Shown: positions 1-7,977 of the stretch, in pieces
Position numbering within the stretch: the stretch's first letter is position 1
Layout of the letters: every line of letters begins with the position of its first letter
Source: CAYXRK01 sp964467615
Lineage (GTDB): Bacteria > Hydrogenedentota > Hydrogenedentia > Hydrogenedentales > GCA-2746185
DNA length: 12,409 bases
Direction of reading: 5' to 3'
NCBI GenBank assembly: GCA_964467615.1
Contig: CAYXRK010000150.1
Location: 1-12,409, forward strand
The notes under the pieces: generated by a model
Database searches by the model: none
The model's input: only the letters and a program-made list of their open reading frames with translations
Told to the model about the DNA's origin: nothing
Made by a program: the position numbers and the translations under genes

Positions 1-79
1 CACCCTCGCCTTCTCCTTCACCCTCGCCTTCTCCTTCTCCTTCACCCTCTCCTTCTCCTTCTCCTTCACCTTCACCCTC
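1..79 (-). repeat. Tandem hexamer tract encoding (Glu-Gly)13
   Basis: Thirteen consecutive six-base units of the form GAR-GGN, in frame on the minus strand, encode 13 Glu-Gly dipeptides at residues 750-775 of the FG-GAP protein and run off the window. Third positions vary (GAA/GAG, GGA/GGT/GGC) in blocks of about 18-24 bases. This suggests growth by duplication of longer units as well as single hexamers. It is probably a flexible acidic linker. Confidence 0.93.
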
Positions 80-2326
80 GGCTGAAGGCAGTGACAAATT
101 GGTTGTCGCCACGGGATTGGTCGTCGAAACGAAGACGTTTTGCCTGCCGCTCGTATATCCCGCGATCGACGCAAACACCTCATACTCGCCGTCAGTCGGC
201 ACTTGGATTTCAAAGAAACCGGACGTGTCGGATTCCGCCGTCAACCCCGGCGATCCTCCCGGCGGCTGCACCGTCACCCGTGCGCCTTCAAGAGGTCCGC
301 CTGTGTCCTCTCGCGTGATGGTCCCGTTCACCGAATTCGGAAACGCAAACGCCTTCTCGAGCCCCACAACGACGTCCTCTCCCACGTCCGGCCTCGGCAC
401 GGTCTGGCTCATATACAGCGCATCATCCGGAGCTCCGATCTGTATTTCGACCGCACCCTTTGCGGCGGGGACGCCGAAGAGTTCGAAGCCGCCGTCCGCG
501 CACGTGAACGCAAGCAGTACCGCGTTTGCGGGTGGATCCGTCACGGGCAAGCCTCCGACCAATACCTCGACGCGAATCCCCGCCAATGTCCCTCCGGTAT
601 CGTCATCGAACACCGTCCCCGTCACGGTTGAATCATTCGAAGCTCGTGGAGCAAGACGTAGCTCCAGCGGTATTGAGTCGTTCGTATGCGTCGTGGAATT
701 GAAGGCGAGACGGCCAATGCTCGATGCCGAACTGAACGGGTCAAAGCCGGGAGACGAGATTACGGAAATGTGCAGAAGCTCGATATCCGGGAGCCCATCT
801 GGCGCCAAGGAAATACCGCCGATCTCGAAACGACCCGAAATATCGGTAAACCCAAGATAGTCGGGTTCCCCGCCGCCGAGCGCCTCCCGTACCACTACCG
901 CCGCGCACGAAATGGGCGAGCCGTCCAACTGGCTTACCACCGTGCCAACGACTCGCGCCGTCGTCCCGAACGCGTAGTCGGGACTGGTAAACACAAACGT
1001 GGAGCCTTGGTTCGTAAACTCGCCGTCTTCGGTTTCCGCGCCCGCCACCAAATCCGGGAGTCCATCGCCATTCGCATCAAAGACCGCGACGGACGTTCCC
1101 AGCCCTCCCGCCAGCGCGCCGTTCGGGGAAGCGAGTTGAATCGCCGAGCGCGCGAGATAAATCCGTCCAGCGTTGTTCGCTCCCGGGGCCGACTCGCTCG
1201 GCTGGCCTGGCGCGCCAATGAAAAGATCACCCGATGCGCCGCCATCGAGCGCCGTGGTGCCCGCGATGCTCCATCCGTAGCCGCCGTCTATTTGCGGACT
1301 CGGAGGGTCGAAACGCTCGACGGGGACCGGCGCGGAGGACGGGTCTTGCCCATCGAATAAAAACACAGCGCCGGCGTCCTCGATGATTGACACCAAAACC
1401 ATGTCTTTTTCCGGCGCCCCAATCGCGTAGTCGTCTTTACCGTCTCCCGTCATGTCCGGCACACGCGTCACCGAGCGGCCGAAGTGGTCCCCGAGTTGCG
1501 AGTTCCCCGATGTCAGTAGCCCAATGCGTATCGGAGGCCGCTGCAAACTCCCGTAGATGTGCGCGCGCCCGGCGTCGGCCCCCCCATCGTCCTCGTTCGG
1601 CGCGCCCGCCAAAATCTCTTCGATGCCGTCGCCGTCAATATCCGCAATCGCGGCGAGACTCGATCCCAGCGCCAAATCGAGGTTGGGCGGCGGTGCTTCA
1701 ATCGTAACGAACGGAGTGTCGACGCCCGCGCCTATTCCCGCGCCGCTGAACACATAAAGATGGCCGGAATCGGGAGCGGCCGACGAACTTTCGAACGGGG
1801 CACCCACCACAAGGTCACGCACGCCGTCGTTGTTCCAATCCTGAATTCCGCTAAGGGCGGATCCGAATTGACCGGCGTCTTCCGGGTTGGGCGATTCGAT
1901 AATCGCCAGCTTCAGCCCGTTCGAGGCGTCAAAGACGTACACCCGGCCCGCGTTGAACAGGGCGCCGCTCGTCTCGACCGGAGCGCCGACCGCGACGTCC
2001 GCCACGCCGTCTCCCGTGATGTCGCCAAAGAACGAAATGGAGAAGCCAAAAAAACTTGTGTCACCTGGCATGTCGGACCGAAGATCGTACGCCAACGCGC
2101 CAGACCGCGCGTCGTAGACGTAAACCGTTTCCATGGTGAACGCCGTGATAGCAATCGCCGGCGATGCCCCTGAAGCGGGAAGTAAGTCGTCTGTTGCGCT
2201 CACAACGGCCCCGAAAAAGGCATTCACTCCCGGGACTTCGCTCGGAAACTCAATCGTTCCGGCGTGTGCCGCCGGGACAAGAGCGACGGCAATGATTCCC
2301 ACTACGGCGAGCGCCCGCGATTTCAT
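1..2326 (-). CDS. Secreted FG-GAP beta-propeller protein with carboxypeptidase-regulatory-like repeats, partial (3' end off window)
   Basis: The frame is open from ATG at 2326 to the left edge (775 codons, no stop), so the C-terminus is missing. A well-placed GGGAGGAA precedes the ATG. Residues 1-22 form a signal peptide (Lys/Arg start, hydrophobic core, cleavage expected after AHA). Calcium-loop motifs of the type DxxGDGxxD followed by GAP begin at residues 102, 163, 229, 291 and 417. A degenerate copy (ALDGG) lies near 361 and a worn first unit at about 30-70, giving seven units spaced about 60 residues, enough for one integrin-alpha-like seven-bladed propeller. Three Ig-like regulatory modules (GTV/GTI ... 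GxFEI) start near 460, 565 and 664, followed by a Glu-Gly linker from 750. Family knowledge points to an exported or surface protein with binding or structural function; no catalytic residues are seen. A C-terminal sorting or anchoring segment beyond the linker is inferred, not visible. Confidence 0.88.
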   Translation of the reverse strand, partial: MKSRALAVVGIIAVALVPAAHAGTIEFPSEVPGVNAFFGAVVSATDDLLPASGASPAIAITAFTMETVYVYDARSGALAYDLRSDMPGDTSFFGFSISFFGDITGDGVADVAVGAPVETSGALFNAGRVYVFDASNGLKLAIIESPNPEDAGQFGSALSGIQDWNNDGVRDLVVGAPFESSSAAPDSGHLYVFSGAGIGAGVDTPFVTIEAPPPNLDLALGSSLAAIADIDGDGIEEILAGAPNEDDGGADAGRAHIYGSLQRPPIRIGLLTSGNSQLGDHFGRSVTRVPDMTGDGKDDYAIGAPEKDMVLVSIIEDAGAVFLFDGQDPSSAPVPVERFDPPSPQIDGGYGWSIAGTTALDGGASGDLFIGAPGQPSESAPGANNAGRIYLARSAIQLASPNGALAGGLGTSVAVFDANGDGLPDLVAGAETEDGEFTNQGSTFVFTSPDYAFGTTARVVGTVVSQLDGSPISCAAVVVREALGGGEPDYLGFTDISGRFEIGGISLAPDGLPDIELLHISVISSPGFDPFSSASSIGRLAFNSTTHTNDSIPLELRLAPRASNDSTVTGTVFDDDTGGTLAGIRVEVLVGGLPVTDPPANAVLLAFTCADGGFELFGVPAAKGAVEIQIGAPDDALYMSQTVPRPDVGEDVVVGLEKAFAFPNSVNGTITREDTGGPLEGARVTVQPPGGSPGLTAESDTSGFFEIQVPTDGEYEVFASIAGYTSGRQNVFVSTTNPVATTNLSLPSAEGEGEGEGEGEGEGEGEGEGEGEGEG

Positions 2327-2355
2327 CGCATTTCCTCCCGAAGTCTGCCCGAAGC

Positions 2356-2361
2356 ATTATA
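2356..2361 (-). promoter_or_regulatory. Putative -10 element (TATAAT) for the FG-GAP gene
   Basis: A perfect TATAAT on the minus strand lies 29 bases upstream of the ATG at 2326. This would place transcription start near 2349 and leave a leader of about 23 bases with the GGGAGGAA ribosome site. The expected -35 position carries only a weak match (TTACGG at a 17-base spacer), so an activator or an alternative sigma factor may be needed. It is inferred from sequence only. Confidence 0.5.
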
Positions 2362-2436
2362 CGATCCACTGCCCGCCGCCGTAACATAATTCGTGGATGC
2401 AGTGACATGCAGATCGAATCGCGGCAATCCGGACAG

Positions 2437-2489
2437 TGGCCGCAAGCGCATCGCGTTTTTCTCGCGTTCTATGCGTTCTTTTGCGGCCA
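2437..2489. other. Long imperfect hairpin between tex and the FG-GAP gene
   Basis: The outer arms TGGCCGCAA (2437-2445) and TTGCGGCCA (2481-2489) are perfectly complementary over 9 bases. Inside them CGCAT (2447-2451) pairs with ATGCG (2471-2475), and CGCG (2452-2455) with CGCG (2463-2466), giving up to 18 base pairs with small asymmetric bulges and a 7-base loop. It begins about 30 bases past the tex stop codon, so it could end or stabilise the tex transcript. No T-run follows in the direction of tex transcription, so it is not a standard Rho-independent terminator. The right half is also one copy of a dispersed repeat. Confidence 0.6.
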
Positions 2490-2491
2490 TT
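2466..2491. repeat. Dispersed intergenic repeat, copy 1
   Basis: The 26 bases starting GTTCTATGCGTTCT and ending TTGCGGCCATT match 9829-9854 at 25 of 26 positions, in the same orientation. The only difference is T versus C at the fifteenth base. Both copies lie in gaps downstream of minus-strand genes. Read on the minus strand they give GGCCGCAA followed by AGAACGCATAGAAC, an AGAACRCA-phased pattern. Confidence 0.75.
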
Positions 2492-2519
2492 TCGGGTCGA
2501 TTAGGCCCGCCGCCCCGGC

Positions 2520-5102
2520 TCAGCCGCCGAATTTTTGCTTGAGCAGCGCGAGTTGATCGGCCAATTGCGTGTTGAGCGGTGTCGACGGCTGTTCGATAAC
2601 CATCGGCTTCGGAGCGCGCTGCTTGTCGTCGCGCCGTGGCCGCGTGCCGTTACCCTTACCACGATTGTCCCGTTTGTCCCGTCGCGGCCCGCGGTCGCGT
2701 CCTTCCTCCCTCGGCTTTCGATCACGCCCTTCTTCCCGAGGCTTGCGTTCGCGCTCACCCTCTCGCGGCGGGCGTTCTCGGCCATCACCCCGGGGCCGGC
2801 CCTCGCGTCCCTCTTCTCGAGGGGGCCGTTCGGATCCGGCTTGTTCCGGTTGCCGCTCCGGTCCGGCCTGTTGCGGCGTGCCCCCAGTTCGCTGGCGCGC
2901 GCCCTCGGGTTTTGCGCCATCTGGACGAGGCCCGCGCTTGTTCCGGCGGACCGGCGGCGGCAACATCGCTTTAAGCGACAAGCTCACCCTTGGCGCGTCC
3001 TTGTCGACGGAAATCACCTTTACGTTCACGATTTCGCCCACATGCACGATTTGACGCGGATCCTCCACGAACTTATACGCAAGTTCCGATAAGTGTACGA
3101 GCCCTTCCTGATGCACGCCAATGTCGATAAATGCGCCGAAGTTGGTCACGTTCGTCACCACGCCCTCGAGCACCATACCTTCGGCAAGATCGGCCACACT
3201 GTTTACATCGTCACGGAATTTCGGCGCACGGAATTCGCTGCGCGGGTCCCGCGCGGGCTTGGCGAGTTCGGCGCGAATGTCCTCCAGCGTCAGCTTGCCC
3301 ACGGTCTCATTGCCAAGACCCTCGAGCTTCGCCCCCTGAAGTAGCTGCGAGTTCGCCACGAGGTCTTTCACGGACACGTTCAACGACGCTGCAAACTGTT
3401 CAACGATTGTATAGGCCTCGGGATGAATCGTCGTGCTGTCGAGAATGTTCTCCGCGTCGCGGATGCGTAAGAATCCGGCGCACTGCTCGAATACCTTCGG
3501 GCCGATGCCCGGAACTTCAAGCAGTTGCCCGAGCGACTTGAAACCGCTGTGTTCCGTGCGAAACGCAACGATGTTCTGCGCCGTGCCGTATTGGATGCCG
3601 CTGACGTACCGCAGCAACGCGACCGACGCCGTATTCAGGTCCACTCCGACCTGGTTCACGCACGATACCACCGTGTTGTGCAGGCCCTCGCGCAGTAATT
3701 TTTGGTTCACGTCGTGCTGATACTGGCCCACGCCAATGCTGCGCGGTTCGATCTTCACCAGTTCCGCCAGCGGGTCCTGCAAGCGCCTTGCGATCGAAAT
3801 CGCGCCGCGCACGATAACGTCGAGTTCCGGAAATTCCTCGCGCGCCACCTTCGACGCCGAATAGACCGAAGCGCCCGCTTCGTTCACCATCACCGCGAAC
3901 GCGCCCTCGAGCGTGCCTTTCGCGAGGACCCGGCTCACGAAGGCCCACGTTTCCCGCGAACCCGTTCCATTACCTATCGCGACCGCGCGGACATGACATC
4001 TCACGATCAAGTCCGAAAGGGCGCCCTCCGCCTCCGCGCCCTTTTCCGGAAAGAACGTCGCGCTCTCGACGTACGTCCCCGTATCGTCGACCACCGCTGC
4101 CTTGCATCCGCTCTTCAGCCCAGGGTCGAGCCCCAACACCACGAGCCGCCCCGCTGGCGCCATCAGCAGCAAGCTGCGCGAATTGTCGCGGAAAACACGA
4201 ATCGCGTCCTCGTCGGCCCGCTGCCGCACGACATCGACCACCTCGTTCTCGATGGACGGGCGAAGCAGCCGCTTAAACGCGTCTTCGACCGCCATGCGCA
4301 CCTGTTCGGCAATCGTCTCGTCCGCGCCCGTGACGTGCTTCGCCTGGAGGTCTCGAATCAGCGCCTCGTCGTCGAGAGCGAGTTCCATCCGTAGGAAACC
4401 CTCACGCACGCCGCGAAGGATCGCCAAGGTCCGGTGCGATGGGATTTTCTTGGCGGACTCCGAGAACGCGTAGTACGCCTCGTACTTCGTCTTCTGGCCC
4501 TCGGCGTTCTTCGTGGCATACGACTTGATCTGCCCATTGGCCAACATCCGATCGCGAATAATTCCGCGCGTCGACGCGTCCAACGAAATACGCTCCGCGA
4601 TAATGTTTCGCGCGCCCTCGAGTGCGATGTCCGCGCTGCCGACTCCGCGCTGTTCGTTGACGAACGTCGCCGCCAGTTCCGCCAACGGCTGCTCGCCCGG
4701 CTCTTGACGGTGGATGTACTCGGCAAGCGGCTCGAGACCCTGCTCCTTGGCGATGGTGGCCTTCGTCCGGCGCGCGCGCTTGAACGGAAGGTACAAGTCC
4801 TCGATCGCGTTCTTCGTCATGCACGCGTCGATCTCCGCCCGCAACTGCTCGGTCAACTTGCCTTGCTTGTCGATGTTCTCGAGAATCGATTTGCGCCGCT
4901 GCATCAGCGCCCCAAAATAGTGGTGACCGATCTGAACGTTCTCGATCTGCACCTCGTTCAAGTTATCGGTGACGTCTTTTCGATAGCGCGCGATGAATGG
5001 AATCGTCGCGCCGCCCTCCAGTAGACCGATGACCGCCTGGACCTGTGTCTCGTTGACACCGGAATCGCCGGCGATCTTTGCAATGAACTTCGCGTCCAAC
5101 AT
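2520..5102 (-). CDS. tex: Transcription accessory protein Tex (S1 RNA-binding) with long charged C-terminal tail
   Basis: The product is 860 residues and matches Tex along its core. The N-terminal region has the typical GLLEGGATIPFIARYRK segment. An RNase H-like YqgF fold starts near D326 (LGLDPGLKSG), a helix-hairpin-helix has VPGIGPK near 532, and an S1 domain runs about 642-712. Tex is a cytoplasmic nucleic-acid-binding protein linked to transcription and RNA handling. I chose ATG at 5102 because MLDAKFIAKIAG then aligns with the usual Tex start; a TTG at 5177 would add 25 atypical residues. The ribosome site is weak. Residues 714-860 form a disordered-looking tail rich in Arg, Glu, Gly and Pro (repeated PREEGRDR-like units), ending in a short helix-like LADQLALLKQKFGG. 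Other Tex proteins end in a comparable short tail element, but the 147-residue extension is long. Identification is firm; the tail's role is unknown. Confidence 0.95.
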   Translation of the reverse strand: MLDAKFIAKIAGDSGVNETQVQAVIGLLEGGATIPFIARYRKDVTDNLNEVQIENVQIGHHYFGALMQRRKSILENIDKQGKLTEQLRAEIDACMTKNAIEDLYLPFKRARRTKATIAKEQGLEPLAEYIHRQEPGEQPLAELAATFVNEQRGVGSADIALEGARNIIAERISLDASTRGIIRDRMLANGQIKSYATKNAEGQKTKYEAYYAFSESAKKIPSHRTLAILRGVREGFLRMELALDDEALIRDLQAKHVTGADETIAEQVRMAVEDAFKRLLRPSIENEVVDVVRQRADEDAIRVFRDNSRSLLLMAPAGRLVVLGLDPGLKSGCKAAVVDDTGTYVESATFFPEKGAEAEGALSDLIVRCHVRAVAIGNGTGSRETWAFVSRVLAKGTLEGAFAVMVNEAGASVYSASKVAREEFPELDVIVRGAISIARRLQDPLAELVKIEPRSIGVGQYQHDVNQKLLREGLHNTVVSCVNQVGVDLNTASVALLRYVSGIQYGTAQNIVAFRTEHSGFKSLGQLLEVPGIGPKVFEQCAGFLRIRDAENILDSTTIHPEAYTIVEQFAASLNVSVKDLVANSQLLQGAKLEGLGNETVGKLTLEDIRAELAKPARDPRSEFRAPKFRDDVNSVADLAEGMVLEGVVTNVTNFGAFIDIGVHQEGLVHLSELAYKFVEDPRQIVHVGEIVNVKVISVDKDAPRVSLSLKAMLPPPVRRNKRGPRPDGAKPEGARQRTGGTPQQAGPERQPEQAGSERPPREEGREGRPRGDGRERPPREGERERKPREEGRDRKPREEGRDRGPRRDKRDNRGKGNGTRPRRDDKQRAPKPMVIEQPSTPLNTQLADQLALLKQKFGG

Positions 5103-5223
5103 CTTTTGATACCGAACCCCGCAGCGCAGCCAATCGTTATGAAGTCTAACAGATAAATGAAAACTCGAACAACGCAATCGTACTCACGCAAGCACGATAA
5201 CAGCGCCCCAGCGTCGATTCAAT

Positions 5224-5251
5224 CGCGGAACACCGACAATCGGTGTTCGCG
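5224..5251. other. Strong short hairpin between the amidohydrolase gene and tex
   Basis: GAACACCGA (5228-5236) and TCGGTGTTC (5240-5248) are perfect inverted repeats with a 3-base loop (CAA). One bulged G then allows CGC (5224-5226) to pair with GCG (5249-5251). It lies about 104 bases past the amidohydrolase stop and 122 bases before the tex start, with no T-run on either side. It could be a transcript-end structure or a dyad operator for tex; the sequence does not decide. The rest of the 5103-5354 gap shows no gene and no clear promoter. Confidence 0.55.
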
Positions 5252-5354
5252 CAAAACAGGAGCGAACGCGGAGATCACTCCGAGTTTGGGATACAACGAA
5301 TCCAAGTCCTCCAGCCGTCCATTGCTCACGAGAGTTTGACGATCACACGCGTCA

Positions 5355-6572
5355 TCACTTCTTCGGCGGCGGAAGCATCTCGCCGGGCTTACGTCCTGTA
5401 TTGGACGCGGCTTTTCCCATGCGCGACCAATCAACGTCCCCACTGGTTCGCGTTCCCATTGGCCGCAATGCCGAGAAGTCCTCGTAGTTTTGGTGCAGAA
5501 TGCGCTCGAGTTCCGGCCCATCAATTGCCACGCCCCGCATCTCGCGTCCCTTGACCAGCGGAGTGGTGAACTTCGCCTCCGTCAACATGTCGAAGTAGGT
5601 CTGAAAGCGTTCCGCCATCCACGGCACGCTCTTGCTCGCATGCGTCGTGACCACGAGGTCCGTGCCCCACATGAACCGGCCCGGATACTTTGTGAACAAG
5701 TCGACAAACTTTTCCGGTGCCTTGTCGATTCGCTCCATGCCGTCCACAATAAACGAATCGTGGCCGTAACTGATGTCCGTGTACAGGTTCGGAAACATAT
5801 CCAACATCTCGCGCAACCGCGAGTCCAATCCTGACGACAACATGTAGTGCGGACAGATCACTTTCATGTCCGGAAATTTCTTTAGCACCGCGACAAACTC
5901 GTCCGAAATACCCGGCCCCGGTTCCGGACTCAATTGGACGTGGTACATGATCGGCAGGAAGTTCTCCTGGCAATAATCGTACACGGGGAACATGCGCGGA
6001 TCATCGAGCGCCATCGTGTGAAACATGTACTGCCCGTCGCTGCGTTTCACGTATCCGTGCCCCATGAACAATTTGAGCCCCGTTGCGCCGCGCTCGACCT
6101 GCGACTTGAATTTCTCCAGGTTTTTCGGGTCATGTGGATCGAACGTCGGCCACGCCTCGAACCGCCCGGGATGCGCTTTAACGACACGCAGCAACTCCTC
6201 GTTGTTCTCATCGACGCGCGTAAAGCCCACGCTCTCGTCGAGCGTGATCGTGAACCACGAACTCCCCACCAGAATCGTCTTCCCGACCCCGAACCGATCC
6301 ATTACCTCCAACAGCCGCTCCGCGTCTTCCAACCGCTCCACGTGTTCGTGCACGTTGATGATTTTCTTGTCCGCCCGCATCTTCGCCATGCGTTCGGCGG
6401 AATCTCGCGGCCCCTCCACGGCGGCGCTCGGCGTGTGTGGGGCAGCCGCCCTCGGCTGCCGGCCAAACGACTCGAGCGCGGGCAATACCCAATCGGTAAG
6501 CTTCGCCGCCCCCAGCAATACCGCAATCGCAATAATGAAAAACCAAAATGGAGATCGTTTTCGCCGTGCCAT
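5355..6572 (-). CDS. Membrane-anchored amidohydrolase-2 family metal-dependent hydrolase
   Basis: The product is 405 residues. ARRKR at the N-terminus followed by a hydrophobic stretch (about 9-25) looks like an uncleaved membrane anchor with the catalytic domain on the outer face. An Ala/Pro-rich linker (about 38-55) leads to a TIM-barrel hydrolase. Visible metal and active-site candidates are H75-x-H77 (INVHEHV), H211 (MYHVQ), H242 (CPHYM) and D305 (WGTD), the order expected for the PF04909 amidohydrolase group. NYEDF near the end resembles the family's closing segment. Substrate is unknown; the family includes decarboxylases and lactone or amide hydrolases. It starts 33 bases after the HemY-like stop codon, suggesting one transcript with the two upstream genes. 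The ribosome site is weak, and a TATACT lies only 8 bases before the ATG. A Pro/Lys-rich tail ends the protein. Confidence 0.83.
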   Translation of the reverse strand: MARRKRSPFWFFIIAIAVLLGAAKLTDWVLPALESFGRQPRAAAPHTPSAAVEGPRDSAERMAKMRADKKIINVHEHVERLEDAERLLEVMDRFGVGKTILVGSSWFTITLDESVGFTRVDENNEELLRVVKAHPGRFEAWPTFDPHDPKNLEKFKSQVERGATGLKLFMGHGYVKRSDGQYMFHTMALDDPRMFPVYDYCQENFLPIMYHVQLSPEPGPGISDEFVAVLKKFPDMKVICPHYMLSSGLDSRLREMLDMFPNLYTDISYGHDSFIVDGMERIDKAPEKFVDLFTKYPGRFMWGTDLVVTTHASKSVPWMAERFQTYFDMLTEAKFTTPLVKGREMRGVAIDGPELERILHQNYEDFSALRPMGTRTSGDVDWSRMGKAASNTGRKPGEMLPPPKK

Positions 6573-6605
6573 GATCGCTCAGTATATCCCGACTTCCCGG
6601 AGCGC

Positions 6606-7955
6606 CTACCCCAAGGCCGCGCAAATGCGATCAACCGCCCGTTTCGCCGACGCCACGCAATCGTTCAACCCGACCCCGGTGTACGCATTGCCCGCCAACA
6701 CAAAACGCGGATGCCGCTCCTCTAGCCTCGTCAGCGCATCGATCCTCGCCTGATGTTCCAGCGTGTACTGCGGAATCGCATTGCGATGCCGATAGATGCG
6801 CACGTGCGACGGCGCTGCGCCTATCTTCAGCAACGGATGTACTTCACGTTTGACGATCGCGAGTAATTCGTCGTCCGTCAATTCCACCGCATCCGGGTCG
6901 TGCGCCCCGCCAATCATCGTCCTCAAGCTGCAAGACCCGTCCGGCGCACACTTCGGAAACACCGAACTCGCCCAGATGCATCCAAGCACCCGCTTGCCTT
7001 CCGTGCGCGGGACCAAAAAACCGAAACCATTCAAGTCGTGACCAACATCATCGCGTCGATACGCCGTGAAGACCACAAGGATATGAATCGACGGAATCGC
7101 AAGCGCCGCGTCGAACTCCGGATCAAGTCCCGACACCACGTGTTCCGCCGCCCTTGGAGGCAATGCTACTATCACGGCGTCCGCCGTAACTTCTTCCCGG
7201 CTTTCCACCGTTATTCGATACCGGTTGCCCTCGCGTTGAATCGACCTCGCAGCCGCACCGAGCCGAAGCGCGCTTCCCAACCTATCCGCCGCTGTCTCGG
7301 TCAATCGTCCGATCCCCCCGCGCAGCGTCGTCAAAGTCCCGCGCGGACCCATCGCGCCACCGCCCGCCACTGTCCCGCGCAACAGGCTGCCGTGCTCGCG
7401 CTCCATCGCCGCCAATCGCGGAAAGCAATGCGCCACCGACAACTGCTTCGCGTCGCCCCCGAATATTCCAGTCACCATCGGCTGCACCAACGTGTCCGCC
7501 GCCTCGCGCCCAATCCGCCGCGCCGCGAAGTCCCAGATCGATTCCGCCTCTCCGTCCCGTTTCGCGGCGACGAACGGTTCAGCAAATAGCCGCGCCCGTC
7601 CCGCCGCCGACAACACGGACGACAGAAAAAACTTTGGCGGCGCGGCGATCTCCAGTAGTCGCCCGCTCTTGAGAATGAACCGATGCGCCGCCGCCTCGTT
7701 CGCGCGAATCAATGAACCCGAAAGCCCAAGCTCCTCGATCCATTCCAACATCAACGGCTCTTTGTCGAGAAACCCATTTGGCCCGACATCGCTCCAAAAT
7801 CCGTCGAACCGTTCCGTCCGGCAATATCCACCCGCCGAATCCACCGCCTCCAGCACTGCGACGTTCTCGACGCCCAATTCCCGCGCAAGCCGATGCCCCG
7901 CATACAGCCCCGTAATACCGGCCCCGATGACCGCTGCTTTCACGTGCTCACTCAT
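6606..7955 (-). CDS. hemY: Protoporphyrinogen/coproporphyrinogen oxidase, HemY type (FAD-dependent)
   Basis: The product is 449 residues, close to the family's usual 450-480. A dinucleotide-binding motif G11-x-G13-x-x-G16 followed by E36 (VLEA) and the GGYCRTE segment (42-48) bind FAD. The middle region has LTTLRGGIGRL and QPMVTGIFGGD, typical of oxygen-dependent protoporphyrinogen oxidases. TGVGLNDCVASA (426-437) is the characteristic C-terminal FAD contact. The enzyme would oxidise protoporphyrinogen IX (or coproporphyrinogen III) late in haem synthesis, at the membrane face or in the cytoplasm. The start ATG is 22 bases after the carbamoyltransferase stop; GGAAG lies upstream at a slightly long spacing. 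No other haem gene is in the window, so another FAD amine-oxidase-like activity cannot be fully excluded. Confidence 0.87.
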   Translation of the reverse strand: MSEHVKAAVIGAGITGLYAGHRLARELGVENVAVLEAVDSAGGYCRTERFDGFWSDVGPNGFLDKEPLMLEWIEELGLSGSLIRANEAAAHRFILKSGRLLEIAAPPKFFLSSVLSAAGRARLFAEPFVAAKRDGEAESIWDFAARRIGREAADTLVQPMVTGIFGGDAKQLSVAHCFPRLAAMEREHGSLLRGTVAGGGAMGPRGTLTTLRGGIGRLTETAADRLGSALRLGAAARSIQREGNRYRITVESREEVTADAVIVALPPRAAEHVVSGLDPEFDAALAIPSIHILVVFTAYRRDDVGHDLNGFGFLVPRTEGKRVLGCIWASSVFPKCAPDGSCSLRTMIGGAHDPDAVELTDDELLAIVKREVHPLLKIGAAPSHVRIYRHRNAIPQYTLEHQARIDALTRLEERHPRFVLAGNAYTGVGLNDCVASAKRAVDRICAALG

Positions 7956-7977
7956 GATGTTGCGATCTTCCGCGAGC

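Noticed and set aside
1..79. CRISPR-like tandem repeat
   Set aside because: The units are contiguous hexamers in frame with a coding sequence, without spacers.
5103..5177. TTG at 5177 as the tex start
   Set aside because: The 25 extra residues do not resemble Tex N-termini. ATG at 5102 gives the expected start of the family.
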